A DNA stretch of 64,000 bases from Agapetus fuscipes (taxonomy: Eukaryota; Arthropoda; Insecta; Trichoptera; Glossosomatidae): contig OX637339.1 of the NCBI GenBank assembly GCA_951799405.1, positions 10,354,001-10,418,000 on the forward strand, in the 5' to 3' direction. Shown here piece after piece: positions 54,191 through 63,268 of the stretch; the stretch's first letter is position 1, and each line of letters starts with the position of its first letter. A program made the position numbers and the translations under genes. The notes beneath the pieces were generated by a model. The model saw only the letters and a list, made by a program, of their open reading frames with translations, did no database searches and had not been told where the DNA came from.

Positions 54191-54660
54191 ATGCACGACA
54201 AATTACATTTTTTAAATCAATAAATAATAATACGAGTATATATGGACATCAAAAACCAAAACATAAAACAAATTTCACTTTAATAAATCCTAGCCGCCAA
54301 CATTACAGATCAACCGCCATTTCTTTCTGTCCTCCTTTCGTCACTCTTTTCTTATTCTCACTCTGCAGGCTCCATTCATTCGCAATCTCACCAAATTGGT
54401 CTATCCATCCCTTCCTCGGTCTTCCCCTTCCTCGCTTTCCTTTGATATTTCCTCTGTGCCCTTTCTTCGTTAGTAGTTCATCATCCATACTTTCAAGATG
54501 TCCAAACCATCTCATTGTTTTTTGTACTTTCTTTCTCATATTCTCTTTTATACCACACTCTTTCATCACCCAATCATTGCGAGCTTTTTAATTCAAAGTC
54601 TTTCCAGTCATTGCTCTCAGGTAAGCCGTTTCAACCGTACATACTCAACTATAAACACCC
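54191..54660 (-). pseudogene. LD-LINE C-terminal ORF and 3' UTR
   Basis: The minus strand reads MTGKTLN, a stop, then a frame with KECGIKENMRKKVQKTMRWF, GHLESMDDELLTKKG, GKRGRGRPRKGWIDQFGEI and a final GGQKEMAVDL stop at ~54303. R-W-F-G-H-x-E-x-M and GRGRPRKxWxD are hallmarks of the C-terminus of several insect non-LTR ORF2 families. About 110 bp of AT-rich UTR then leads into LD. This copy ties LD to a protein-coding element; it is 5'-truncated within the RT thumb. Confidence 0.88.
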
Positions 54661-55253
54661 AGTTACTATAAGGCCGTAAATACCTATGATGACCAGTCTT
54701 TGGTAGATGAGACATAGTGTTTTATTTTAATTTTATCGAACTCCGTCGGAATTTGACTCCACGACCGTCCAATTAGATACTAGTACTCCATTGCATTACC
54801 CAATAAACTATATGGACAGGTTGGTGAATGGCATTCATTTTGCCAAATTTATTACGAAAAAAGAGAGTTCTAAAATGATTTTACTTGTGTCCTGTCTGTA
54901 GTCGTTTCTCAGATATTGTCACCTTCTTGCTCTTCTCTTATTCCCCTTTACTCTTTGTCTGTGATAACGCGCTAAGTGATGTCCCACGTCTCGGGCGCCT
55001 TACACCCCCTTTACACCATTCTTCTGCAAAGATAGCATGTACCTACTACTGCCTTTACTTAGTAAGTAAGTGCTTTTGTCTTTCAAATTCCATGCCGTCT
55101 GAATGCAACTGGCTTCATGTGAACTCATACATATTTTAGGAAAGAAAAGAATATTATTAAACACAAAAAAATATTCCCCAAATGGATGTTGACCATTTCA
55201 ACGCGGTAAAACAATAAAAAATCAATTGATTTAGTACAAATTTCGTAATATCA
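54661..55253. other. Possible further tRNA-like SINE head; otherwise unassigned
   Basis: At 54725-54835, read on the minus strand, tagtttattgggtaatgcaa and gagtcaaattccgacgga have A- and B-box character and tRNA-like spacing. It matches neither SINE-A nor SINE-B well. Confidence 0.45.
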
Positions 55254-55365
55254 ATTTTTTCTCGACAGGTAAACGTTTCAAGTCTATGTGACTAGAGTCA
55301 TTAGCAAGAAATAACAAAATATTTTTTTGCTTTTTCCCTAGCAACCCGGTAGGTACAATTTTGTT
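55254..55365 (-). repeat. RepH copy
   Basis: tttttctcgacaggtaaacg ... cattagcaagaaataacaaa ... ccctagcaacccgg. Confidence 0.6.
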
Positions 55366-55566
55366 GTTTATGGATTTTGCGCCGAGTCGTGTTAGCTTAC
55401 GGTTCACGTGCAGAACAAGACAAGATCAATCTTTGTTTCTAGATGATGAGGATGGATGGATTGCTCAGTACTCAGGGGCGAGCGCTCCGTAGAGTCAAAG
55501 TAGACAACGGTAGGTAAAAAATGCATTAATCTAAGTTGCAAATGTGTATTAACAGGTTATTATCCT
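55366..55566. other. Unassigned
   Basis: Nothing recognised. Confidence 0.4.
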
Positions 55567-55828
55567 CCTTGACTGATAGGTTGGTATGCGGCTGACCACC
55601 CATACTGTAAACAATGGTTCACTTTGCCAATGTCACCCCTGCTTCAGGGAAGGTCGGCAAGAGTTGCAGGGCTTATGTTCATTTGAGATTGGGGTTTTTA
55701 TATTGTAGGTCCACGTGCAGCATGTGTAAGCGCGAAATTATGCATGTCTGCTTGTGGGAATGCATTTAATATAAATCTTAAATGATACATATCTTTGCAG
55801 CTTAGATTTAGATTTAGATTTAGATTAT
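55567..55828 (+). mobile_element. LD copy, full length, young
   Basis: From tccttgactgataggttgg to a four-unit tttaga-type tail; few differences from consensus. Confidence 0.93.
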
Positions 55829-55881
55829 CAAACTTCACGCAAGCCTACAAACAAACACGAGAAAGTTCGCACCCGCACATG

Positions 55882-56128
55882 CTGTTTCGGTAGTTTTTTT
55901 AAAAACCCAGAATAAAATACCTGTAAGGCTTACTCAGCCTTCACAAAAATTGAGAACAAACCCCCTCAAGAGCTGGGAACCCCCACTTCAACTGAAGGGG
56001 TGGGTGTGAGGCCGGCCCGCTTACCCGTAAAAATAAATAGGTCCCAAATCGCCACATGCGACCCCTTCGGAAATAACGCAGACAAAAGATACACTATATG
56101 GGTAGCTTAGTTGCGTTGCGTTTGTTTT
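55882..56128 (+). mobile_element. SINE-A body and 3' end
   Basis: Starts in tttcggtagttttttt; head missing; ends tagcttagttgcgttgcg. Confidence 0.88.
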
Positions 56129-56509
56129 TATATAGCCTTACAACATATTTTATAGATAAACTATTTGTGGAAATAGAAAGAAAAATCTCCAAAAAAATAT
56201 AGGTACGGACTAAGATATATGTGGGCTATGTCAGATTTCTGCCTTGCATGGTTCATGAAGAATGCACATTTATGTTAGTCAGTTCCTTTTTCTGACAGCC
56301 TGCCTAATGAAGCGAGAACCTGCAGGTTTTTGCGAGAAATCAATCATGGTCGTGCATTGTGATCCCCTGCAGGCATCTGTCTTATTCTATAACCGTTTGT
56401 GGCGACGCTATCTCACTAGGAGGAAAAAGTAACGACGTTCTACCCTCTGGTACAATATGGGTACCACAGTTAGGTGTATTAAAGAAGGATATCTGTAACT
56501 CGAGTATAA
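56129..56509. other. Unassigned
   Basis: cctgcaggttt and cccctgcaggc form a weak pair; nothing else. Confidence 0.4.
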
Positions 56510-56633
56510 AAAAATGTGAGTAGGTACTCCTCTCGATTGCGTAATTCGAAAAATATATGAAAAGTAAATAACTCTCTAGGAGTGTCATCGTATATTTTTA
56601 TAATTTTTCGATTAACGCAATCAAGGTGTTCCT
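56510..56633. mobile_element. FB1 fold-back MITE
   Basis: cctctcgattgcgtaattcg mirrors the right arm ttcgattaacgcaatcaagg; core actctctaggagtg. Confidence 0.7.
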
Positions 56634-56941
56634 TGACTTATAGGCACTCTCCCACCACCTCCCACCCAGTTGATACAACTCATGCGGAGTTGCTTCACTC
56701 GGTGAACAACATTACAATATTTTTTTTCAAGTGGCTGAAGGCCTTCCCGATGAAGTTAATCAGGTAGTGTAACTCTATTCGTGTCAAAGAAAATAAAGTC
56801 CTCCAGATCAGAGGCTATTGCATGACTCTAAGGAACTCCCTCCTCCCCAGAATTGCGATGTTACCTACTGAAGATAATGTGCCTGACGAGAAAGCCTCCC
56901 TGACGGATATTTCGCGAGGAGCCATATGCGCTCGGCGCAGT
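56634..56941. other. Unassigned
   Basis: gttccttgacttatagg at 56627 is an isolated LD 5' tip; nothing else recognised. Confidence 0.4.
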
Positions 56942-57095
56942 ATAGGTTGGTATGAGACTGACCAACCATACTATAAAAAAATGGTTCACTTTGCCTAACC
57001 TTACCCTTATTAAATCCAATATCAATCGCCATTTCTTCTTAGTGTCTCAAAACAAAGCAACGAAACACAACACACACACCACAGCACTGCGCAGC
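56942..57095. mobile_element. LD 5' fragment joined to inverted LINE tail
   Basis: LD (+) aggttggtatgagactgacc breaks off after tttgcc; gatattg..atcgccatttctt (minus LD-LINE ending) follows at 57015. Same layout as 13.1 kb. Confidence 0.55.
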
Positions 57096-57227
57096 TAATC
57101 GGCCCTGCAACTGGATAAGGACAACTGCCACATCACAAACACCTCTGCGGCACTATAACAAGTGTCATAGACCACTAGAGTCTCTTGAATCTAGGGAGTA
57201 TCCCGCACAGGCTTTCTTAAAAAAATA

Positions 57228-57398
57228 TCACCCCTGTTTCAGAGTTTCAGGGCTTGTGTTCATTTGAGATTGAGTTTTTATGTTGTAAGTCCCACATGCG
57301 GCAAGTTTATGCGCGAACTTATACGTGTCTGCTTGCGGGAATGCATTTAATATGAATCTTAAATGTACTTTACCTTTGCAACTTAGATTATAGATTTT
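57228..57398 (+). mobile_element. LD, 3' two-thirds
   Basis: cacccctgtttcagagtttc with a small internal loss; tail cttagattatagatttta. Confidence 0.87.
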
Positions 57399-57404
57399 AC
57401 AATA

Positions 57405-57630
57405 ATAGGTTGGTATGAGAATGACCTCCCCCGCTGTTAAACTTTGTTTACTTTTGCTAATGCAGCCCCGCATCAAGGAAAGAGTTGCAGGGCTTATGTT
57501 CATTTGGGATTTGGGTTTGAATGTTGTAAGTTCACATGCTGCATGTGTAAGCGTAAATTTACATGTGCCTTCTTGAGGCCATGCATTTAATATAAATTTT
57601 AAATTGTAATGCGATTTTGCTATAGATTCT
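57405..57630 (+). mobile_element. LD copy, older, in tandem with the last
   Basis: aataggttggtatgagaatg to gcgattttgctatagatt. An open frame of ~198 codons on the opposite strand spans both copies and is not a gene. Confidence 0.85.
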
Positions 57631-57651
57631 TTAAAGGAGATGTAGCAACCA

Positions 57652-57785
57652 AATGCAGTACCCGAAGTACGTTTTTCGAAAAAATGTATGGAGATTAAAA
57701 TAGCGTCTCTAGTGAACGTTTTAGTTTGAATACATTTTTTGTAAGACGCTAGGGTTGAGTTAAAAGCGTAATGTTTCATACTCGC
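57652..57785. mobile_element. FB2 fold-back MITE
   Basis: aaaaaatgtatggagattaa mirrors ttagtttgaatacattttt; core gcgtctctagtgaacg. Outer ctagggttgagtt resembles 12.79 kb. Confidence 0.6.
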
Positions 57786-57924
57786 GGTACGGATAGACCG
57801 GATACGCTTAGAGAGACACTTCACAGAGAAAAATGGCGGAATATCCGGCGCAGAGACGAAAACACGGATATAAATTAAGTGAAAATATGTCCAACGGATA
57901 ATAGAGACATTCTGGCATTACCCC

Positions 57925-58035
57925 GAGTGCATAAAATTGCGTAACTCCCCTCGATCACGTATATATACAAATGTATGCAACATACAATAGCACCCCTAGT
58001 GAGTGATTTACTTTACATGCATATTTTTAATTTAC
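57925..58035. mobile_element. FB1 fold-back MITE, right arm worn
   Basis: taccccgagtgcataaaatt and gcgtaactcccctcgatcac on the left; core cacccctagtgagtg. Confidence 0.68.
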
Positions 58036-58057
58036 AAGATTAATCCGTGACTATCAG

Positions 58058-58245
58058 AATGGTATGAGGCTGACCCCCATGCTGTACAACTTGGCTCACT
58101 TTTTATAATACCATCCAAGTTTCGCAGGAGTTGCATAGTGTATGTTCATGTGAGGTTTGATTAATTTTGTATGTACACATGCAGCATGTTTTAGTGCGAA
58201 CTTACGTGTGCCTGCTTGTAGGCATGCATTAAGCGTGAGCCTTAT
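58058..58245 (+). mobile_element. LD copy, diverged
   Basis: tggtatgaggctgaccccca ... acacatgcagcatgttttag ... gcttgtaggcatgcatt. Confidence 0.8.
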
Positions 58246-58254
58246 ATGAGCCCA

Positions 58255-58412
58255 TTAAGTCCTGTCGGACCCGTTAACGATAACTTTGGCTCTGGTTCAA
58301 CAGATGTCATTGTGTTATTAATACAACATTATTCATTAAAATAAATAAAAAAAAGGGTCAGACAAAGACAGGTTGATGAATTACATTTTTCTCCAAGATT
58401 TTTTTTGTGGTA
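58255..58412 (+). mobile_element. SINE-C copy
   Basis: ggacccgttaacgataactt, ggttcaacagatgtcattg and gttgatgaattacatttttc. Confidence 0.55.
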
Positions 58413-58700
58413 AAATTTAGCCTACCTTCCCCTGAACGGCATGCCAGCTCCTGTTTGCTTAGTAAAATCCGTTTGATAGTTTCAAATTGCATTGTTTTTT
58501 TTTTATGAAATTTAGCCTACCTTCCCCTGAACGGCATGCCAGCTCCTGTTTGCTTAGTAAAATCCGTTTGATAGTTTCAAATTGCATTGTTTTTTTTTTT
58601 ATGAAATTTTGCCTCCCTTCGCATGAATGGCATGCACGCCCCTGTTTGTTTGGTATAATCCGTTTGATGGCTTCATTAGCGCTGTGGTTTTTGTCCACCT
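58413..58700 (+). repeat. Three ~95-bp tandem units
   Basis: tttagcctaccttcccctga begins units at about 58418 and 58512; a diverged third starts at ~58608. Each contains ggcatgc..gcyccctgtttg and a T-run. An 81-codon open frame on the minus strand is a product of the repeat. Confidence 0.93.
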
Positions 58701-58970
58701 GCACTCATTAAGCCGCCGCGGACACCACCAGCTGATGGACGCGGCGCTCATTGATTAGCTGATTTAGTTGCCAGCAGGAATAAGCCATGGACCACAATGC
58801 TATTCACGTGACCATGGTGCGCATTTCACGCATGGGGACATTTAGGAAATCTGGAAAATCTGATTGAAATTGTCCGCAATGATTGGGTTTTGAAATTATC
58901 TAGGATATATATTTACTCTAAATTGCAACGATATACAATCTGTACCATTGGTTCGATTCAGGGAACTGTA
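58701..58970. promoter_or_regulatory. GC-rich non-repeat patch, possible regulatory element
   Basis: 58700-58850 has ccaccagctgatgg, gattagctgattt, tcacgtgacc and gccatgg words (E-box-like CANNTG sites). It belongs to no repeat family seen here. Function is only a guess. Confidence 0.25.
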
Positions 58971-58978
58971 TAATAATG

Positions 58979-59393
58979 ATAAAAATAGGATGATTTCTTT
59001 GGTGAGCGCTGTTTTTGTGTGTATCACACCTCAAGAACCCTCTGCGAGCTTGGCGTCGCTATAGAAAGTGCCAATTCTCATAATAATAATAATAAGTATA
59101 AACATTTGTAAAGCGCCTTTTCGTGACTGAGTCACTGCAAAGGCGCTTTGTAATCGTCTTTGGAAAAAAAAAAAAAACATTTCTCATGCCAAAACGAATT
59201 GCTGTAAGGCTGGAGGGACCTTTGGTGACCGGTCTTTGGTAAAGGGATATGAATTTTTCAAAATTTTCAACCCAGCAAAGAACATATTTGAAAATATAAA
59301 TGGAATATTTTTTGTGCTCCGCCGGGATTAATATCCACAACCTTCCATTTACGAGTCTGAAGCGTACCCACTAGACTACAGACAGGTCGTATA
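58979..59393 (-). mobile_element. SINE-B, full length with nested insertion
   Basis: Minus strand: head gtctgtagtctagtgggtac, a damaged B box, aatattccatttatattttc, ttgctgggttgaaaatttt, body and the caccaaagaaatcatcc end. An L2-like tail occupies 59093-59200. Confidence 0.87.
59093..59200 (-). mobile_element. L2-like LINE 3' tail
   Basis: Only the terminal hairpin (aaagcgcctttgcagtgac / mirror) and a (TTA)n tail on the minus strand remain, after a T-run. The hairpin parallels those at 3.9 and 45.4 kb. Confidence 0.75.
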
Positions 59394-59404
59394 TTGGCGG
59401 TTTT

Positions 59405-59616
59405 CTATAATCTAAGTTGCAAAGATATATTGATATATTTTAAGCTCATATTTAATGCACGTTTACAAGTTCGCGCTTACACATGCTGCATGTGTAGATA
59501 ATAAACCAAAACACATGGACGTTGCAGCTTCTGTCGCCTTTCTCTGAAACCGGGGAACACACACCCGTGCAACTTTCGCCTGCCTTCCTGGAAGTAGAGG
59601 TGACATTGGTACATGT
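59405..59616 (-). mobile_element. LD copy, rearranged
   Basis: tataatctaagttgcaaaga at the tail side; the cttctgtcgccttt and cttccctg-equivalent blocks appear twice around a cacacacc joint. Confidence 0.75.
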
Positions 59617-59936
59617 AAATAAGTTTTTAGTCATGTCTGAATTTAAGTCATTCTATCAACAATCATGAATTTCTGTGATCCTGTACAATCTTAAAATTAT
59701 TAATCCTGAAATGTATGTACTGCACGCACGACGCGTTGTGTCATTTGAATTTAATCAGTTTAAATGTTTAGTACGATGTAAGGTTGTCAGGGCGTCAACT
59801 GTGACGTGCGTATCTGATACTCTGTAACGGTTACGTGGTAACGTGACGGACGTGCAAGGATTATTAATTTATACGATACATACAAAGTTACATGATAATT
59901 TTATCAAATATCTATCGATGTTTTGGGGTAGGGTTT
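59617..59936. other. Unassigned
   Basis: gtaacggttacgtggtaacg at 59825 is a small repeated/inverted word; no gene. Confidence 0.4.
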
Positions 59937-60010
59937 TATTTTGTTAGCACACATGCAGCAAGTTTAAGTGCGAACTTGTCTTAGATTATATTTAGGTTTA
60001 TAATAAAATA
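59937..60010 (+). mobile_element. LD, 3' fragment with central deletion
   Basis: gcacacatgcagcaagttta then directly cttagattatatttag. Confidence 0.6.
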
Positions 60011-60654
60011 CAGAAACTTCCAGCAAATAATTATGTATGTGTGTGGTTAAGATTCTAGTACCTACATGCGAGACTGTTATAACAGACTTCAACAAAAAAA
60101 CAAACTACATGTGTTCGTTTGTTGACAATACTCGTATTATATTTTTTGCAACTTAATTTACAGGTTGAGGATTTTATATTTGCCTCTAAGCAATACACGC
60201 GCCTGTTGTACAGGTTTATTAATAATACGAGATTTTAATATAAGGCTGTTCTACTCTATATATATATTTTGATAGATCCCATAGACCTTATTAAAAATCA
60301 GAGCAGGAAAAAGTGTGTTAGCGAAGCCGGACTAGCCGGCTAGAATGCCGCATTGTGCGAAGCACAAGGAGGCAGGCTACTTCATAATATTTTTCATGAA
60401 TTCCGATATTTCTTTATCTATATTATAGCACTATTTTTACTTCTATCGTAATAAGGCCATATTAGCTAACATTTTGTTTTTACGGCAAGAAAGGCAATTT
60501 CCAAACAGTCGCTAATTGCAACAAAAGCCATAACAAGACGCTTGTATGTGTGTGTGTGTGTTTCTGTGTTTGTTTGTTTGTATGTGCAAGGCGGTCACGA
60601 AATCCTGCGCTTACACGAATCTTAACCCCAAAGCATAAAACATTACATTGAAGT
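60011..60654. other. Mostly unassigned
   Basis: gcgaagccggactagccggc near 60315 matches the 50.46 kb hairpin patch; a (tg)n run lies at 60547-60563. Confidence 0.4.
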
Positions 60655-61130
60655 TCAAATATAAGCCCGAAATTGGAGCTACGCCTGCGGACGGTTAGAT
60701 GCTACATGTTTCCAATTGTAGGTACTCTACGGCATGGAAGGGTGGACACTTACACAGTGCCTCGAGAATATAACCACTGCCTTTAAAATGTGGGTGTACC
60801 GTTGGATGCTAAAAATCTCATTGATGGATCGAGTCACAAATGGCGAGATTCTTTCCCTATGAATACCAGAGCCGAAATACTGATCTGTCAAAAAACAAAA
60901 AATGGTTAAGTTCGGCTACATAATGAGAAACGCGAATAATTCGCTCTTACGTCTCATTATACAGGGAAGAATTGAGCGAAGAGGAGCTCCAGGGCGAAGG
61001 AGAACACTATGGTTGTATAACTTGAGACAGTGGTGGGGCAGAAGCGCTAGATGCAAGATTCGTGCAGCAGTATCTAAGTGCACATTGCTATGATTGCTAA
61101 TCTTCACCAAAGAGACGCTAGAAAAAAAAC
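60655..61130 (+). pseudogene. LINE-E RT thumb and C-terminus
   Basis: Readings in order: LYGMEGWTLTQCLENITTAF, KMWVYRWMLKISLMDRVTNG, GYIMRNANNSLLRLIIQGRI, RRGAPGRRRTLWLYNLRQWW. This is the thumb plus the GH.MRN ... GRRR.SWL.NLR.W.G.S tail of a widespread insect LINE group. Frame breaks at ~60860 and ~61080; an A-run ends it at 61121-61130. Confidence 0.85.
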
Positions 61131-61199
61131 CAGAATCCCCATCTGGACAATTGATGAACGAGGTAAGTATGTTCCATTCAATAGGAAGTCCATATGGGT

Positions 61200-61465
61200 G
61201 AAGAAATGATCACTCTGCCACACCAGAAGGTCACAGGATTCAATCTTTCGAGACGAGTATGGACGACCTTGAATAGGTTCGCACCGAGCAAGGCCCACGC
61301 AAATTCTTGCTCCATACAAGGGGATAGCTCTATCTCCAGGATGTGACTGTGGGGTGGAGAACCAGACTGTCTGGCACGTAGTGGAGGAGTGCCCCATCAG
61401 AAGACACCCTGGCCTGAAGGACCTCCACGAAGCCACGCCAAAAGCAGTGAAGTAGATGGAGGGCT
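61200..61465 (+). pseudogene. L2/CR1-like LINE C-terminal Cys cluster
   Basis: Readings include APYKGIALSPGCDCGVENQT and VWHVVEECPIRRHPGLKDLH then EATPKAV. C-x-C-G-x2-(N)QT-x2-H-x4-C-P is the same type of C-terminal cluster as at 38.3 kb, from a different family. Upstream frames are broken. Confidence 0.8.
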
Positions 61466-61971
61466 TGCACCTTAGCCTTTGACGCAGCCCAATGGCTAAG
61501 GAATTTGTTGAGCTTGCCTACCATACGAAAAGTAAGTTTAGTACCAAAAAGAAAAATACAAATTAAATGCATCAAAAAGACAAAACTAAAGGAAAAACAA
61601 AAATATTTTTGAAGGCTAATAAGGTCGCACTTTTTAATGAGGCTGTTGTCAAACCTTTTCAATCAGCATCACATGGACGTGGAAAAACATACGCTATCTT
61701 TCCTGTGTGACGCGGCACGGGGAGAAAGAAAGGGTGAATGGGACGACGATGGGGGGATGACAGATCCCCACACGCTGCAGATAGCAGAAATGATTGATGG
61801 CCAGGGCGGCAGTGATAGGGGGAAGGCACAAGGATACCGGCGGAACGGAAAAAGATAACCTCACTAATACTTAACAGATAAATTTCAAATAAACTCCGCG
61901 AATGATTGAGTAACCAGAAAATACATTTTTTTTTATTCTTGGGAAAAAATATATGATTGAAAGATCTGTCT
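61466..61971. other. Unassigned; GC-richer patch
   Basis: 61680-61860 is GC-richer with open frames on both strands but no recognised domain or splice-flanked exon. Confidence 0.35.
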
Positions 61972-62050
61972 GTACGAATCTGTAGTCTAGTTTTTGACGC
62001 TACGGACTCGGAGGGGTGTGGGTTCGATTTCCAGCGAAGCACAACAAAAT
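61972..62050 (+). mobile_element. SINE-B-type head
   Basis: gtacgaatctgtagtctag, cgctacggactcgga and gggttcgatttccagcgaag; body absent. Confidence 0.8.
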
Positions 62051-62084
62051 TATGATTTGATTTAAAAAAAAAGTACGCATCTAT

Positions 62085-62304
62085 CAAACCAGTGTGTTAC
62101 CAATCATGATGTATGGAGACCAGAGAAGACACTTCACGAACCAAGAGTCTACTCAGAATATTTGAGATGAAAAAGCTACGCACCATTGCTGGAAAGACAC
62201 AGAGAGACCGATGAAAGAACTCAGAAATCAGAAGCTTGCGTGACATTGAGGACATTGTCAGATGGAGTAGGAAGAGGAGACGGTTCTGCAGGGACCATGT
62301 AGAT
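62085..62304 (+). pseudogene. LINE thumb/tail, interrupted
   Basis: Readings: SVLPIMMYGDQ, LLRIFEMKKLRTIAGKTQRD and RDIEDIVRWSRKRRRFCRDH. It matches 15.0 kb. A piece of the same 3' end (agatctaagatctaatgcaa) reappears at 62612-62640, beyond the inserted LINE-E. Confidence 0.82.
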
Positions 62305-62604
62305 CTTCTTCTTCTTCTTCTTTTTGTGCCACTTCTATCGGCGATTGGCGATCATCATAGCTATTTTGACTTTAGATGCTGCGGCTCGAAACAGGGACTT
62401 GGTGCTTCTGCCGAACCACTGTTGCAGGTTTTTCAGCCACGATGTCCTTCGGCGTCCCTGAGATCTTCTCCCCTCAATCTTACCCTGAATGATACGATGA
62501 AGGAGACGGTACTTCTCATTTCTCATAATGTGACCGAAGTACATAAGCTTTCTCTGCTTAATGGTAGGCAGGAGCTCCTTTGTAGTGCGCATTCGTTGAA
62601 GGAC
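62305..62604 (-). pseudogene. LINE-E C-terminus nested in another LINE
   Basis: Reads continuously KELLPTIKQRKLMYFGHIMR, NEKYRLLHRIIQGKIEGRRS, QGRRRTSWLKNLQQWFGRST and AAASKVKIAMMIANRR before the stop, then (GAA)n on the minus strand. No stop in ~85 codons, so it is the youngest LINE-E piece here. Confidence 0.88.
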
Positions 62605-62683
62605 AGTAGAACAGATCTAAGATCTAATGCAATAAGAATAATAATATTATTGAAAGTATTCTCTTTGTTAGGTTTGAAAAATG

Positions 62684-62832
62684 CACAAGACTGGTCATCA
62701 AAGGTCCATCCAGCCTGACAGTATCACAAAGTCTTGCTTATTTAATTGGCGCTACTATAGCGACGACCAACTTGAAAAGGGCCCTTGACGTGTGATTCAC
62801 ATAAAAAACAGAGTTCATCAAATATGTAGTCA
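62684..62832 (+). mobile_element. SINE-B, headless
   Basis: tggtcatcaaaggtccatcc, cttgaaaagggcccttgacg and gttcatcaaatatgtagtca. Confidence 0.8.
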
Positions 62833-63236
62833 TAATATTTCTTTATTTATACATCGAAGATTTTTTCAGGATGCCGTTGTACCTTAAAAAAATAACCGAC
62901 CTAACATTAAGGGGTTTTTTAATGTAAATTATGGATAATCAATCATACAGTATGAAGTAAATAAAAATACATTTCGTTTCGGGTTATCCTTCAGCATTTG
63001 ACATATTTGAGACGCATTTGTAAGCCTTTGGGGTTTATCTGTGTCTCCCTTACCTAGCCAGAGAAATAGGTTACATCTTGGCCGAACAGAAAAAAAAACA
63101 CGAATTCGTATTAAACCTGCAAAGCTTGCGTTCAAAGTCAGAAAGGTAGGGTTTGATTCCCACCAACTGTATTACATATGTTTTTTTGACCCTAAATTAT
63201 AGCACCAGAAAGTCAAGACAGTCGCTTTTACTGGCG
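62833..63236. other. Unassigned
   Basis: Nothing recognised. Confidence 0.4.
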
Positions 63237-63268
63237 TCTAATCTAATCTAATCTAAGATGCAAATATA
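63237..63268 (-). mobile_element. LD tail tip
   Basis: gtctaatctaatctaatcta plus agatgcaaatatatg: LD tail in minus orientation, cut after ~20 bp where RT coding begins. Confidence 0.6.

Noticed and set aside
57228..57824. 198-codon open frame on the minus strand
   Set aside because: It spans two tandem LD copies and an FB2 element; similar short frames arise from LD at many places (e.g. 20660, 51676, 52606, 53941).
58459..58704. 81-codon internally repeated open frame
   Set aside because: Follows the 95-bp DNA repeat period; no domain, start context or conservation.
2504..60010. LD as a Helitron or TIR transposon
   Set aside because: No matching terminal inverted repeats or CTRR end with 3' hairpin; a (GATTA)n tail and the LINE link at 54 kb fit a non-LTR 3' end better.
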